From Chamaecyparis obtusa (taxonomy: Eukaryota > Streptophyta > Pinopsida > Cupressales > Cupressaceae), in NCBI GenBank assembly GCA_027943335.1, contig BSBK01001161.1, forward strand, positions 198,501-262,500: a DNA stretch of 64,000 bases, read 5' to 3'. The position numbers and the translations under genes are program-made. The notes under the pieces were generated by a model that made no database searches, was not told where the DNA came from, and saw only the letters and a program-made list of their open reading frames with translations. Within the stretch, counting starts at the first letter, position 1, and each line of letters starts with the position of its first letter. Below, piece by piece: positions 47,101 through 59,598 of this stretch.

Positions 47101-47340
47101 TGTCTTATCTAGGGTAGTTTTCCCCTTATCATATTCCTAGCCTTTTATCCCCCCTCTAAGACTTGTAAAATTTTTCCCCTCTTTGTTTGATTTTCCCACC
47201 TCCCCCCTTGTTAGTTTCCCCCCTAGAGACTTGTCATTCCCCCCCCCCCACCCCAATTCTATTTTTTCACTCCCCTCTTCTATTTTTGGTTCCCTCCCCC
47301 TTTCTTTTTTCTTTTCTATAGGCCCCCTAGTCACAAGTGG
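47101..47340. repeat. Pyrimidine-rich tract with a poly-C run
   Basis: The + strand is almost pure C/T for about 200 bases, including a run of about a dozen C near 47,240. Confidence 0.7.
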
Positions 47341-47933
47341 CTCGGTAAACCTGTAGGTGGCTTCATAGAGTTGCATCCCATAGAGGACTAGGTGCCTCCT
47401 TGGTGGTGTCATGTTGTACTGCAACCCCATGGCGACCATGCACCACCAATAGATCCACTAGCAGCTCTTCCTCCTCCCCCTTTGTGGTATGGAGTTGCAA
47501 GTCACCAGACCTACGATCACACTTTCACATTTGGTGGTGTGGAGCCATGGGTCAAGAAACCCACGACTGCATGGATGAAGCCGCCCCCACCCTATCAATA
47601 GAGTTTTAGATAGGGTGACCCATGGTTGTAGCACCACATATTGGAGAGAATATCCATGGGTCACTGGACCCACATCTTCATTGACCCTTCTTTCCCCCTA
47701 TAAAACCCTTAGAATAATACATAAAAAAATAAAAAAATAAAAAATGCATATGCATAATTGAAAAATCTACATGGGTTTTAAGACTCACCGGCTCACCCAT
47801 GTCCACTGACCTATGGTAGATTATGTCTTTCTCACCTAGCTACCTCACATATCATGCATTTTTCATCTCCTCTCTTTCTCCTTTCTTTTTCTCCTTATGG
47901 TTCAAATGAGCCCCTTGGGCTTACTTGTAAGTT
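47341..47933. other. Non-coding, with recurring CCATGGGTCA words
   Basis: Motifs such as CCATGGGTCA and GGACCCAC recur several times between 47,390 and 47,680. The overlapping open frames here are proline-rich in every phase and not convincing as genes. Confidence 0.45.
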
Positions 47934-48075
47934 GTGACCCCCTATTTTCAGTCTGTGTCCCCAATTTTCATCTCAAACTCTAGTTTTTTGTCCCATCCAC
48001 CATTTTCCATTTTAGACCCCTATTTTTTGTCTGAGACCTGGGTTTTTTGTCCCAGCCCCTTTTTTCCATCATGTT
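47934..48075. repeat. Degenerate ~28-bp tandem repeat
   Basis: About five units of the type CCCC(T/A)ATTTT ... GTCTGAGAC or GTCCCA. Confidence 0.5.
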
Positions 48076-51000
48076 TTCTCTCTGACTCCCCCAAAACATG
48101 CAAATTTCTTTTTCTCTCACCTTGCCCTTCCTTTTTGACAAAATTGTCAAAATTTATTTATAGCCATATTTTGTCAAGGGTGCAGATAATATCTATATCA
48201 TCGCTTAGACAAGACACCAAGGGAATCTCATTTTCTTCTTCTTTGACATGATGTCAATTTCAACACCACATCAAAGAGTGGAAAAATGTAGACAACTAAA
48301 ATTTTCCATTGACACTCTAAGCTTAACATTATAGTTGGTTTTATTAATTAATTATAATTTTATATTCTTATATTTATTTAATTATTTTTAATTTAATTTA
48401 TTATTCCTTTATTCATCTTTATAAAATAATTTTTATTTATTTTATTCCTCCACTACCCTAAAGTTCTTCTAAACATTGATTAAATTAAATTTATTTTAAT
48501 TTAATTGTTTTCCCTCTTTCCTAATCTTATTTTCTTAATAATTCTTCTTCTAATTGTGATTAAAAGGTGTATTACCTCTAATCATGTGCACAATCAAATT
48601 TCCCAAGCTAAGGACCTCTCCATCTCTTTTATCCACCAATCATTTTGAATCCTTCTCTTTTTTCCCTCTAAAACTGGAGTTTTCCTTTTGCATTTCCTCT
48701 TAAGCCTAGAGGCAGTCATTCCTTTTGCCTCTTCATATTGGACACTTCTTTTTAGCCTCTCAATCTTGGCCATCCATTATTTTTTGTCTTAATCTCCTCC
48801 ATCTAATTCTAATCAATTTCTATAAAAGGAGTCTCTTTCATTTGTAGGCTAAGCATAATCATCAAGCATTCTAGAGCACTTTAGCACTCACTTGAACACA
48901 TATCATTATAAAATGCAAGCATTATACTATTAGCCTTGTTAGTATTTAATTTCTATTACTATGATCTTGAAATTGTATTATTAAATTATATTTTATTTCT
49001 TGTATAGTAGCATAGTTTAATTTCCATGGATCTGTTAATCTTCCATCTACATTGTTATAATAGATCATACATTTCAATCTAGATCTTTGATCAATTGCTT
49101 GAGAGTTTCTTCCTCATAGATCTTACACTTTTAATCATCTTGTGAGATTTGGGGCAAGGTTTTTGTTGGAGCTCAAAAATCCAAGAGTATGTTTTGAGTC
49201 CATATTTTAAACTTTCTCTAAGCATAAGTTTGTGCCCCTTAAAATCATTGTAAGACATCAGGTTTGAGTGCATAAGAGAAAGGGGCCTATTGATTTTCAT
49301 GAAGGATCACTTGGGTAAGGTGTTCATTACCTATCATTTAGCATATTTAATGGGTGAGAGCTTTCAATTTTCAATTCTAGCATGTTTAGGGAATACCCTT
49401 TTGGAGGTGTTTCCAGAAGTCTACATTTTTGTCTTTCCAGAATTTCATAAAGTTGCCCATTTCAAAGGATTGTATCTTATGCTCAGTTGATATTCATAGC
49501 ATGGGGATTAGTGTACTATGTTTTAGGTATGTGAGTGAGTATCCATGTCCATTTCTAGCCCCCCATGAGCCCATTTGGTCTAAGTGACCTACTTTGAGGT
49601 CTCCCTATTTGCATCTAGTTCAAGGTCAACTCAAATTGAGGGTTGTCCTAAATTATAGACCTAGAATTCACCTACCCAAAAGATTTATGGACCATGACCA
49701 ATCTATTTGGTCACTTTCCTAAGTGAATTCTGAATTAAATTCCTGCATTCTTCATTGTTTCAAGTCTAGAATGTTTCTAATAGGCCGACTTTGGTGTTTA
49801 ATGGTACTTAGCCTTTTGATCTTCTGAGAAATTTCATTGTGGATTCATTGTTCTTGTGTGAGAATGAATCAATGTCCAAGATTTTGGATCATGAGGTCTT
49901 TCTTTGAAAAGTTTTCAAAGCCACTTTTGAAGGTGATTTATGCAAGTTGGTAGTGCGGATAGATTCAATATTCTGAATGGCCATGTTTGATCATTAATAT
50001 CTTTTAGCCCACATCTTTTCATGCGATCTCCTTTGGCACATATTCTCACATGTTGGTATTGAACTTAATTTTCCCATGAAGCATTCTTATGAGGCCTTTT
50101 TGTAAGATTTCAAGCCCATTTCCAGAGGCTAGTTATGTTCTTGGGAAATTTGATAAAGGCACATAGAAATGAATGGTGTGATTGAAGTCTTTGATGCACC
50201 ATGGTCATACTTCATCAAGTGACTACATTCGTACAAGAAGAAGTTAAATGTAGAATTTAAATGTGTTGATCCTCTTACAAATTTTTTGGGTTGATGTTCT
50301 CATCAAGTGTAAAAGCATGCACTCTTGTGCTTCTCAATGATAAACATTCCTTTTCACTTTAAGTGAGTTGACATGCCATATTTCCACCATTCTTTTAAGT
50401 GTTATGGAACTTACCATAAAAATAATAAGCTGGCATGTCTCTGTGTCTACATGCTCCATTAAATGGTTGTGCATGTTTTCTCCCTCATAGATCATTCCCA
50501 CTCTTCCTTGGGCATGCATACACCTCCTAGAATGATGATTTGCAAAGCAATAAGTTGGGTGAGTGGATAACACATGTGAGAGGCCTGGAGGTTCTTGGTT
50601 TGAGAAAAATGAGTCTCACCATGATAGAAGATACTTGGTTAGGAGGATACTTGCTCTCTCACCATTCTCACTTCACTTTTTCACAATAAAGAAGGAATTG
50701 CAAAACAATGTATAGACATCCATCAGTGCATAGAAAGAAAGATTTTTTATTTGGGATACAAGCTCCCTTGTAGATGTGTATTCAAAATAAAGAATCAAAT
50801 ACAATGCAAGCCAAAAAATTGAAGGGAGACATGCTACCCAATCCCTTCCTTGCAGCACATTTTTTCCACTAAGTGACACGCAAAAAAAGAAAGGAGACTG
50901 TCAAAGAAAAGAGGTGCATTCTAGTATAATGAAAAATCATAGGGAAAGGGATGTGATTGTTTAAAGAAGAAAAAATAAACTATAAATGTAAGGAGCAACA

Positions 51001-52214
51001 GGAAGTGCATAAGAAAGCCAAGGTGTGCATGAATGTTGACTGGAATAGGTAGTCAAAAAAAATAATCAAAGGGGAGCATGTACCAGTCTAAAAAATAGGG
51101 AATGGAGCATAACTGTTTGAATGGGGCACACACAAAAAGAGGGCTGCCAAAGCATAAATTTGTAGCACTTTTCACCCCAAACGTCAGCATAAGCATTTGC
51201 ATAAAGGAGAATGCATTGAAGTAAGGAGTGCATGAAACTAGTAGGGGCTATATGGTGTGTGTGCACTAAGGAAAGGAGTGAATACAAAGAGAATGTGTAC
51301 CTTGTATTTGGTTGTATGGACTTAGCAAAGGAGTGCTACACACTTCTCAAAGGACTTGGTGTGCGCAAGAGTTTCCAAACTTTGTGCACCTTATTTTGGT
51401 GTGTAAGCACCAAGTAATGCACACCACAATAGTTGAAGGAAGTTGTGTGCACTTGGTAAAAGATGCAGCACATGGTTTTTTATGGTGTGTGCACCACTTT
51501 GTGTGTGTTGTGCTGTAGTAGAGTGAGGAGTATGTTGTTCGCACACGTTGGCTATCTTAATGTTCTCTACAATAAACCAAGCATGCACACCTGTAGGGAA
51601 AGAGACAAAGGTTGGAATGCATGCTTGTTTGAAAGAATAGCAAGGTAGGGTGTGCATTTGTTTGCTGGTGCATGATAGAACTTACACACCAAAAGAAATA
51701 AACCAAGGGGAATGAAGAGAAGGAGTGCACACAAGGAGAGAGGAAGAAAAATTTGTAAAGGGTGTGCATGTGGGTTTATCCCACATGCACCCCGATTTGG
51801 CTTTAGGTGCATTTAAAAGATAGACTACTCAAATGAAAGGTAATTTGGAAGAAAGAGACACATTGGCCCCTTGGAATTGTGGGACCCATTCCATATGTGT
51901 GCTAGCTAGGCATATAAACACAAATTTTAATGAAGTATTTAAAAATACTCATGGATTTAGTCCCACATTGGCTAGAATGGGGAATTTTCATGTGCTTAAA
52001 AGGTAAAACATTTTCAATGTAATTTGAAGAAGGAGATGGAAGCTCTAGACGTGTGTTCTCTAGAGATGCATTGGGAAGTGTCTTGATAGATAAAAAACTC
52101 AAAATTTTGTAGAGTGCTAGTGTGACTGGGTGAAAGGTGACATGTGGCAGAAGGTCGCACATACTCATGATGAATAGGTGATTAAGGAGAACATCAAGAG
52201 ACTTGGTGGGTGCT
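48076..52214. other. Repeat-derived non-coding DNA, no gene recognised
   Basis: An LTR-like promoter region (CTATAAAAGGAG at 48,820) and the block AAAATGTAGACAACTAAA at 48,283 recall 9,100-9,135. From 51,000 to 51,800 the sequence is purine-rich with many GTGTGCAC-like words. Frames are short and mutually overlapping. I found no LTR pair. Confidence 0.4.
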
Positions 52215-52720
52215 CAATCACCCAATCACCAAATGTAAGCAATTCTTTGAATGCTGACCAAACATCACGAGATCAGGAGAATTTGTTAGTCACTGGTTCT
52301 CTGAATGTTGATGGTTAGAGGCCAAACAGTGGGAGATTGTGAGAATGTCCAATCACCAGATGAAGAAATGGTTTGAAGAAATATCTGAAGATTAAAAAAT
52401 AACCTCAGTCACCCAATCTATAGATGCTAGCATTGAATAGGATAACATTCAAAGAACTCAAGAATTGCTTAGTCGCTAGATCTCCAAATTGTTGGTAGTT
52501 AGTGGGTGACATTCAAATATTAAGGGAATGAGATTATTTGCCTATTCTCCAAATATTACCATGGTTAAAAAGTGGATTCAGAGACTTGGACAATAGTGTA
52601 TTCACCCATTCTCCAAGTGTGACTGTAGTTAAGAAATGCATTTGGACAACTGGAGAATAATGCATTCTCCCAATCTCTGAATCAGGTGGTTAAGGCCTAG
52701 GTTAGATAGAGCATGCAATC
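52215..52720. repeat. Degenerate ~64-bp tandem repeat, about eight units
   Basis: A core of the type CCCATTCTCCAAATG recurs near 52,222, 52,294, 52,350, 52,414, 52,477, 52,542, 52,606 and 52,670, mostly 63-65 bases apart. Confidence 0.7.
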
Positions 52721-53826
52721 AGTTAATGACACTTGTCAAATTTTGGTGTATCCTAGGCATAAAGTGTAGAAAATAAAAGGAAAAGTTTAGATTTAAAGAG
52801 TGAAGAAAATTTAAATAGGTTGTATAGTCTTCTCTATAGTTTGAAAAGCATTTGTATTTTAAAATGTTGAGACAAGCATTCATGAAGCTTTTTCACACAA
52901 CAGAATGTGATCATTTCCTGGAGAGGAATAGAATCAAATCAATTGAGGAAATGATTACAGATATGGAAGGAAGTTGGAGAAGATCATATTGAAGATCAAC
53001 ATTGGAGAGAAGTTGAAGATATTTGACTAGGAATTGACACTTGTCAGTTTGTTTTGAACTGGCTTTCATTTCTCCTGTATCCTTCATTTTTCTCCATTGT
53101 TTGAGAGGTGATGAAAAAATCTCAGTAAGGAGAGTCTTTGGCATCAACATTGAGTTCTGTGGAATTTTTTAAATCCAGAATGTACCGATAGAGAGAAAGT
53201 CTAATTGAATATATTGGAATTCCCTTGCATATTTCTGTTGTCTTCTTGTCTGAATTTTGAGCTTTTATGTATTAAATCTATAAGGCATTTTTAATGCATC
53301 GTTTACAAGGTATTTGTGGAATTAGTCTCTAGTTCCTTTCAAGGAAGGGGTAAATCTTAAGGCTAGTTTCTGAGAGTTCAAGGTTTTTACAAGAATTTGA
53401 TGACTGAGTGTGTTTAAGAGAGGGTGATTTGCAAGGCACTTAATCTAGGTTCTAGACATATCTTACTTAGAAGTTTTTTGTAGATGTATTTTTTCTTTCT
53501 GAATCTTTTCCCTAGGATAAGGCACTGGTCTATTCTCAATTTTCAGTCATTTGGTCATCACCAAAAATTTGAATGACTATTTACTTTTATGCATGTTTGA
53601 AGAGCTGAGAAGACTAAGTTTGTATCAAGGGTACAAACTACTATTGTAATTCATTGAAGAATTAAACCTGATAGGTACACCCACCTGTAGCTAAGGGCTC
53701 AAATTGAAGAAGGATTTGATCCTTTTTAATTAGCCTTTTCTTGCAAGAATCAAGAGTTTATGAATCATAGAGTTCCAATTAAGCACTAAGGCTTGTGTTA
53801 GGAAACTACAAGAAAATGAGCTAACA
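52721..53826 (+). repeat. 3' portion of an LTR (element J)
   Basis: Sequence leading to GAGCTAACA at 53,826 followed by a PBS. The start of this LTR was not located, so the left edge given is arbitrary. Confidence 0.45.
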
Positions 53827-53829
53827 AAT

Positions 53830-53846
53830 TGGCGACTGCGCTAGGG
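53830..53846 (+). other. PBS of element J (gypsy Tat type)
   Basis: TGGCGACTGCGCTAGGG lies three bases after the LTR end. It resembles the TGGCGACTCTGCTGGGG site of plant Tat-lineage gypsy elements. Confidence 0.6.
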
Positions 53847-54124
53847 AAAGAATAAATGATAGCAAGTTTAAGATGCTATTTTCTTGATTTGTTGAATCAT
53901 CTCAGATTTTGGTTAAGTAGTCATAGAGTAATATTATTTTCAAAGAAATGTTATATCTTCTCACCGAGTGTGAGTGGCGACTTTGAGTCTCTTTTTGATC
54001 AGTGTATTTCAAGAATTAATATGTGATGTATCTTTAGTCCTTACCACTAGTATATACTTTGTTGAAGTTGTGCTGTGGATGTTGGCTTTAAAAGAAGGTT
54101 TAAAATTGAGATAAGGTTCTCAGC
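53847..54124 (+). other. Leader of J, interrupted by K
   Basis: Non-coding. Ends where the K LTR begins. Confidence 0.45.
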
Positions 54125-55434
54125 TGTAAGACCCCAAACATGGGCTATAGGTTCATTAACCTCCTACATCTTCAAATCGAATGAAATCGATACAAAAGTG
54201 CTAACATAAGGCACATCTACACATTATCAAATTTAATGCATTATCCTACATTCTACATTGAGGAATATTCCTAGCAATATTCCTATTTATCATAATTATT
54301 CTTAATATAATAATTATTTGGTGATAAATCTTATTTATCCTAAAGTTTGATTAATTGAATATTATGAATATTTAATTAATTAATTTAATTCTGCTACTTA
54401 ATTATTTAATTAAATTTAATTAAATTTATTCCTAAATTCTATTATTTAATTTTGACAAGAAATCAAAAATCTTATGACTAATTGATTAAATTTTTATTTA
54501 ATTAATTAAAGTCAGTTGTCAATTTTTAATAATATAGTTTTTGAATAAAAGTTTGATTTAATAATTGATTAACCGATAAATCAATTGGTTTAATTCAAAA
54601 TCAGTTAAGTGGAAAATAAATCACTTTATTTATTAAATTAATTCATATTAACGCATGCATAATCATAAAAAGTAGTCAACTTTAAATCAATTATCAATTT
54701 CAATTTGTTAACTTTCTCAACTCAACATCTGATGATGAGTTGAAAAAAAAATAAACTAAAGCTCTATTTTGAGATAAAAGCTACTTTTGGATGATTTTAT
54801 GAGTTTATTTATTCTTAATTTCTTGTTAGCTCAAAAATCAACCTGAGTTTATCAAGAGTGATTTATGGCTTTTCTCAATGCATCCACAAGCCCTGGATTT
54901 CTACAAAAACAAGGCTCAGCTCTTCATAAAAACCTCTCAAGCTTTCAATCAATCGATATCTCTCTAAATCCCTCAAGCTTTCAATCTCACATCTCTCGAA
55001 TTTGCACAATTACTCTAGCGAATTTACAACTGAAGAACAAAGATTTTGCGACAAGCAATTTTGTGAGATCAATTCATAGTTTTTCATAGCTTTTCATATG
55101 AATTCATATAATTCTTAGATTAATTTGCATATCATTTCAATTTCATTCTAGATTAATTTCATACAATTTTTCATCGTATTGCATCAAAAATCCAAAAAAT
55201 AAGATTAATTTGCATTCATATTTCATTATTTTCATCATTTTAAATCCTTTGTTTAGGTGTTGCATTGTCACTGATCTCAATTTCAATATGAGAACATCAT
55301 ACTCGCACCTAGTAGAAGGCAGTAAATAGCTTGGTTAGCATAATTTCAATTACTTGCAGATTTTGATTTTTGCTAATCTCTAATGATTTACTAAAGTGTT
55401 TTGTCTACAACTAGGTACAAAATTCACACACACA
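54125..55434 (+). repeat. 5' LTR of K (about 1310 bp)
   Basis: Starts TGTAAGACCCC and ends about CACACACA, four bases before the PBS. AT-rich interior. No second copy is present to confirm the edges. Confidence 0.6.
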
Positions 55435-55438
55435 TTTT

Positions 55439-55457
55439 TGGCACCCACCATGGGGCC
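55439..55457 (+). other. PBS of K
   Basis: TGGCACCCACCATGGGGCC. The tRNA is probably Arg, as reported for Ogre elements (from memory of the family, not checked). Confidence 0.65.
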
Positions 55458-55571
55458 CTAAAATGGTTTTCCACTCTATTGTATCAAATTTATATCATTT
55501 TTCTCGAACCCGTGACCACAAGGTTAATTTTTGTGAGTTTTGTGATAAATTTCTAGGCTATTTTTCCAGAA

Positions 55572-56105
55572 ATCTGATTGATGTTTTTATTAGTACATGC
55601 ACATATGACATGATACAGATCCAAAATTTATATTTCTGGAAAGGTATTTGAGTTAGCTTTCATTTTTCATTGGTTTGGATTAATTTTGTTTTGATTTTCA
55701 AAAGTTATGATCATTTTAGTGAAGACTGGTCGTAACCTGATTTTATGAAATCTGACTGTTGTTTTTATTGGTACATGCACATATGACATGATACAGATCC
55801 AAAATTTCTATTTGTGAAAAACTATTTGAGTTATCTTTCATTTTCCATTGTTTTGGATTAATTTTGTTTTGATTTACAAAAGTTATGATCATTTTAGTGA
55901 AGACTGGTTTGAACCTAATTTTATGAAATCTGACTGATGTTTTTATTGGTACATGCACATATGACATGATACAAATCCGAAATTTATATTTCTGGAAACT
56001 TATTTGAGTTAGCTTTTATTTTTCATTGGTTTGGATTAATTTCATTTTGATTTGCAAAATTTATGATTGATTTAGTGCAGACTGGTCAAAATCTGATGTT
56101 TTATG
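55572..56105 (+). repeat. 178-bp tandem repeat, three units, in the K leader
   Basis: Units start ATCTGA(T/C)TG at 55,572, 55,750 and 55,928. Each contains ACATGCACATATGACATGAT. A partial fourth unit is possible after 56,095. Confidence 0.9.
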
Positions 56106-57991
56106 ACGACTGATTTTTTGATTATCAAATGACATATTATCTTTGACTAACCTGATTTTCTACCATGTGGGGTTGACAAGTTGTGTTTCTTTTTTTATGG
56201 ATTTTTATAACAGTGGGTTTCATTTACAAGAATAGGTAATTTTTTCATAATAGTGGTTTGTAGGTGCAGGTGTAGGTACATCCTGTGGGTACAAAAGATA
56301 GAAGACAAATGCTCAAAAATTGCTAAAATAGTTAAAATCTACTAAGCACATTGTGAGGAACTTAGGTATTCTATTACATCTTATAACACTTCATTTTTGG
56401 ACATAAAACAAACTCTCTTTTGTCAAGCTTGAGTTCCTTTACAACTTTCATAATTCACACTTCAGTTTTGGGCTCTAAAATGAACATAGATTTACTTTTT
56501 GCATATCTGTTACACATAGTAATTAGGCCCTGTGAACACTATTTGCAAATGATCTTCAGAGAGTGGGATTCTTTTACTTGTTTACATGTGAAGCTCTTCT
56601 TGATGAAGGATCCCCTTGTAGGTAGGGAAGATACTGAGATTGTCTCACGTTCTATTGATTTGCATGCTCAACTTTTGATTGATACATTCCTTCTTTGGAG
56701 AGATTGATAGACCATAAGTTGTTGACATCACAGATCTTGGTGAGATAATTTTAGTCTTAGCATGTTGGATTAATCTATCTGCTTTGTTTTGGTGAATTGA
56801 AGAGGCTAGGGGATTATGCTCTACTTCCTTTTTGGATAGTACCAATAACTCAGATCCTTGAATCTGATCTAGTCCCCCTGTGGTATATTTTGTGAGTCAC
56901 CTTTAGGGAGGGTTAACCATAGTGGACATTCCCTTAATTGGGACAACCACATGGATGGAACCTCAAGTGGTAATAGCCATTTTCATCATGGTAGCAAAAT
57001 CCACTATATAAATGTCCTTGTGGAAGAAATCTTCATAGGTGTGGTCTCTTGTTGGGTTGTCAGATCTCCCTAGCAGCTCCAAATTGATTAAATTCTCAAA
57101 CTATGCCAAAACCCTAGTGCACCTGGATTGGAGTTCGCCCTCTTGAGAACATAAAATTTGTAGAGTTAGACCATTACTACAAACCCTAATGAGGCCAAAA
57201 TTTTCATTTTCTAGGACTATGTGCATTATTGAAAAACTTTTTGGAACATACACAAGTAGCATTCCTAGGGATTAGCACATTAAGTCACTATTGCTTGTTC
57301 ATGTGTAAGGTTGTTTTTGCCCTTGCTCATTGTTTTCAAATGATTTATTGCTTCCCTTTTCTTGACATTATACATTTTTGTTATCTACTTGGTTATTGAA
57401 AATGAATGATCTTGAATTATTACATGAATCTTCAAACTGGAATAGAGAAAAACTTGCAAACAAACTAGTTCTAAAAATTGAAAAATTGCAAATCTAAAGC
57501 AAAAATCCTTTCTAGTGTCAAAAGTCATCCCAAAATTTCAAAAATCGTATCAAAGCTAAAGTCAAAGTTGTTAGAAAACTCCAAAATTTTTCAGAAATAT
57601 AGTTTTTACAATCTACTTCTAGATCCTGTCAAATAAATAATTGTGTTAGAAATAGAGCAGAACCTATAAAAAATCCATCCATTTTCCTAAGCTAGTCTCT
57701 TGAGTCTGATTTATCCTTTTGATTTATCGATTTTATTCTTTTTCATATTGTGTCAAAACCTTGTCAAAATTATCTTCAAATTCAGTCTTCTTACTAAATG
57801 GCTAAGTGTTGTGAGCTCGTGCCTGCCATCTGTTGGGCATCTACCCACACTACTATTGCATAGTATCCTTCATTTACATCCAATCTAATCTTTAATCAAT
57901 TCAATCTTGACAAGGTTGCATCATTCGATCTTCTTGAATCAAGTCATTCTTCAGTTGTCTTCATCTTTCTCTCTTGCTTCACCCAAGGTTA
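56106..57991 (+). other. Leader of K, no gene recognised
   Basis: Non-coding up to the gag ATG. Short frames (for example 56,420-56,707) show no known domain. Confidence 0.5.
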
Positions 57992-59598
57992 ATGGTGGAA
58001 ACTCGAGCTTCATCACACATGAAATCTGGAGAAGCATCTCATACTTGACCTCTATCTACTCATGTAGGTCCAACCTTTGATGAACTATACAATTTAGGTC
58101 TTTACAAAGATGATGGTCTTGGAAATCTTCAATTAAAAACTGGTTACATACCCCCACCTCCATCAATCCAAGGGGTCAATCAAAAATCTCTACATCAATC
58201 TATTCCAGGGAGTCCTAAAACTCCTAACATGTCTCATAGAGGGATACATCACGAGTCTCAAGGACATCACTCTCAACATGGTGTGGATCAAGAAACCACA
58301 CCTTCTGAAATTTCTCGATATCAAAATGATGATGACTTCAAGAAAATGATGAGGCATTTCTTGAAGGAAGATAGAGAAACATACTTTCTAGAACTATCTT
58401 TTCAAGGGACTAAAATTCCTCCCAACTTTAATGTTCAAGATATCATTACACATGAGGAAGAGAGTTCAATCATAGTTATGATGAAACAGATGCATGCCAT
58501 GCAAGTCAAACTTAACAAACTTGAAAAAGAAAAGGAACCTAAAGAGTTCTCCATGGAGGCTCTATGCCCTTTTCCATTTGATAAAGACTTGTACATGCCA
58601 CCATTCCCTAAAAGAGTGGAGATACCTAATTATGATAAGTATGATGGAAAATCTGATCCTCAAGATCATGTCAGAGAATCTTGTACTCAATCTATGGATT
58701 TCATGCATGAACCAACTTACTTAATGCATCTTTTCCCTCGATCTCTGGGAGGGTCAGCCATTCATTGGTTCTCAAAAATTCCTCTAACTATGAAAACTTT
58801 TGAGGAGTTAATCAAACTATTCTATCAAAAATACTCCTATAACATCTAGCATCCGGTCACCATGATCAACATCTACAATTTGAAACAATACTCAGGAGAA
58901 CCATTCCTGACTTTTCTCAAAAGATGGAGGAAGAAGTTTTCTCTATATGCTAGATCCATTCCATAAACTGAGAAGCTGGAAATCTTCATCAACAATCTTG
59001 TCCAGAACTCAACTACCACTTACAAATGAAAAATCATACATCCTTTGATAATATGGTAGAAAATGAAAACAAAATTGAGAAAGTACTTGTGAAAAAAGGA
59101 GACATCACTTCAAAAGGACAAGTATGAATCTGGATCTAGTTCTAAAGATAGAGGAAAAAACTAGAATAAGAATAAAGGCATTATCATAGACGATGTTGTT
59201 GATAATATCCATCCCCCTTCTAAGGAACCTTCTTTCAATCTCACTATTGGCACCCATGCCATCAAAGCTTCTGAAGCTAAAGCAACAAAATCTAACAAGA
59301 AACCATTTGCTTACAAACCTTGGGCTAGAGATCCTAACCACAAATTCACTCCTCTTGGAGAGTCCTTGGAATCTGTCATGAAAACTCTATTGCCTAAAAA
59401 CATCATTTACTTTCTTGAGATCTGACCATTTGATCCTAAACCTAAACCAAAATGGTGGAAAGAGACCAATTTTTTTGACTTCCATCGTAATAAGAGTCAT
59501 AAAGCCAATAGCTGTGTACGCTTGAAACACATCATACAAGACAAAATTGATAATGGAGAAATCATGATTGACAATCATAAAAGTAATAATGATCATAC
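57992..59598 (+). pseudogene. K gag (Ty3/gypsy, Tat-like)
   Basis: The ATG at 57,992 opens a frame with a TGA at 58,046, then a long clean stretch to a TAG at 58,847 that continues in frame to about 59,028. The Gag core is seen in P-F-P-K-R-V-E-I-P-N-Y-D-K-Y-D-G, F-P-R-S-L-G-G-S-A-I-H-W-F and F-Y-Q-K-Y-S. After 58,850 come S-G-E-P-F-L-T-F-L-K-R-W-R-K-K-F and N-N-L-V-Q-N. A Lys/Ser-rich part follows, then F-T-P-L-G-E-S-L-E-S-V and a decayed finger (F-D-F-H-R-N-K-S-H-K-A-N-S-C) whose first Cys is Phe. About six stops and one frameshift. Element L interrupts it before protease. Confidence 0.8.

Larger units (their letters stand above)
54125..59598 (+). mobile_element. Element K: Tat/Ogre-type Ty3/gypsy, 5' part
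   Basis: A putative LTR (54,125-55,434), a PBS with the distinctive TGGCACCCACCATGGGGCC, a 2.5-kb leader with tandem repeats, and a broken gag. The long leader and PBS type are typical of the Ogre/Tat lineage. Interrupted at 59,599 by element L. The pol region is outside the window. Confidence 0.75.

Noticed and set aside
47392..47673. Overlapping proline/histidine-rich frames on both strands
   Set aside because: Present in all phases because of GC-rich repeated words. No start context, domain or continuity.
51066..51812. Cys/His-rich frames on both strands
   Set aside because: Several overlapping frames arise from GTGTGCAC-like words. The Cys/His spacing is irregular and not a zinc-finger pattern.
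54825..54840. TGTTAGCTC matches the inverse of the J LTR end, a possible J LTR start
   Set aside because: It lies inside the K LTR and no further similarity to a J LTR follows.
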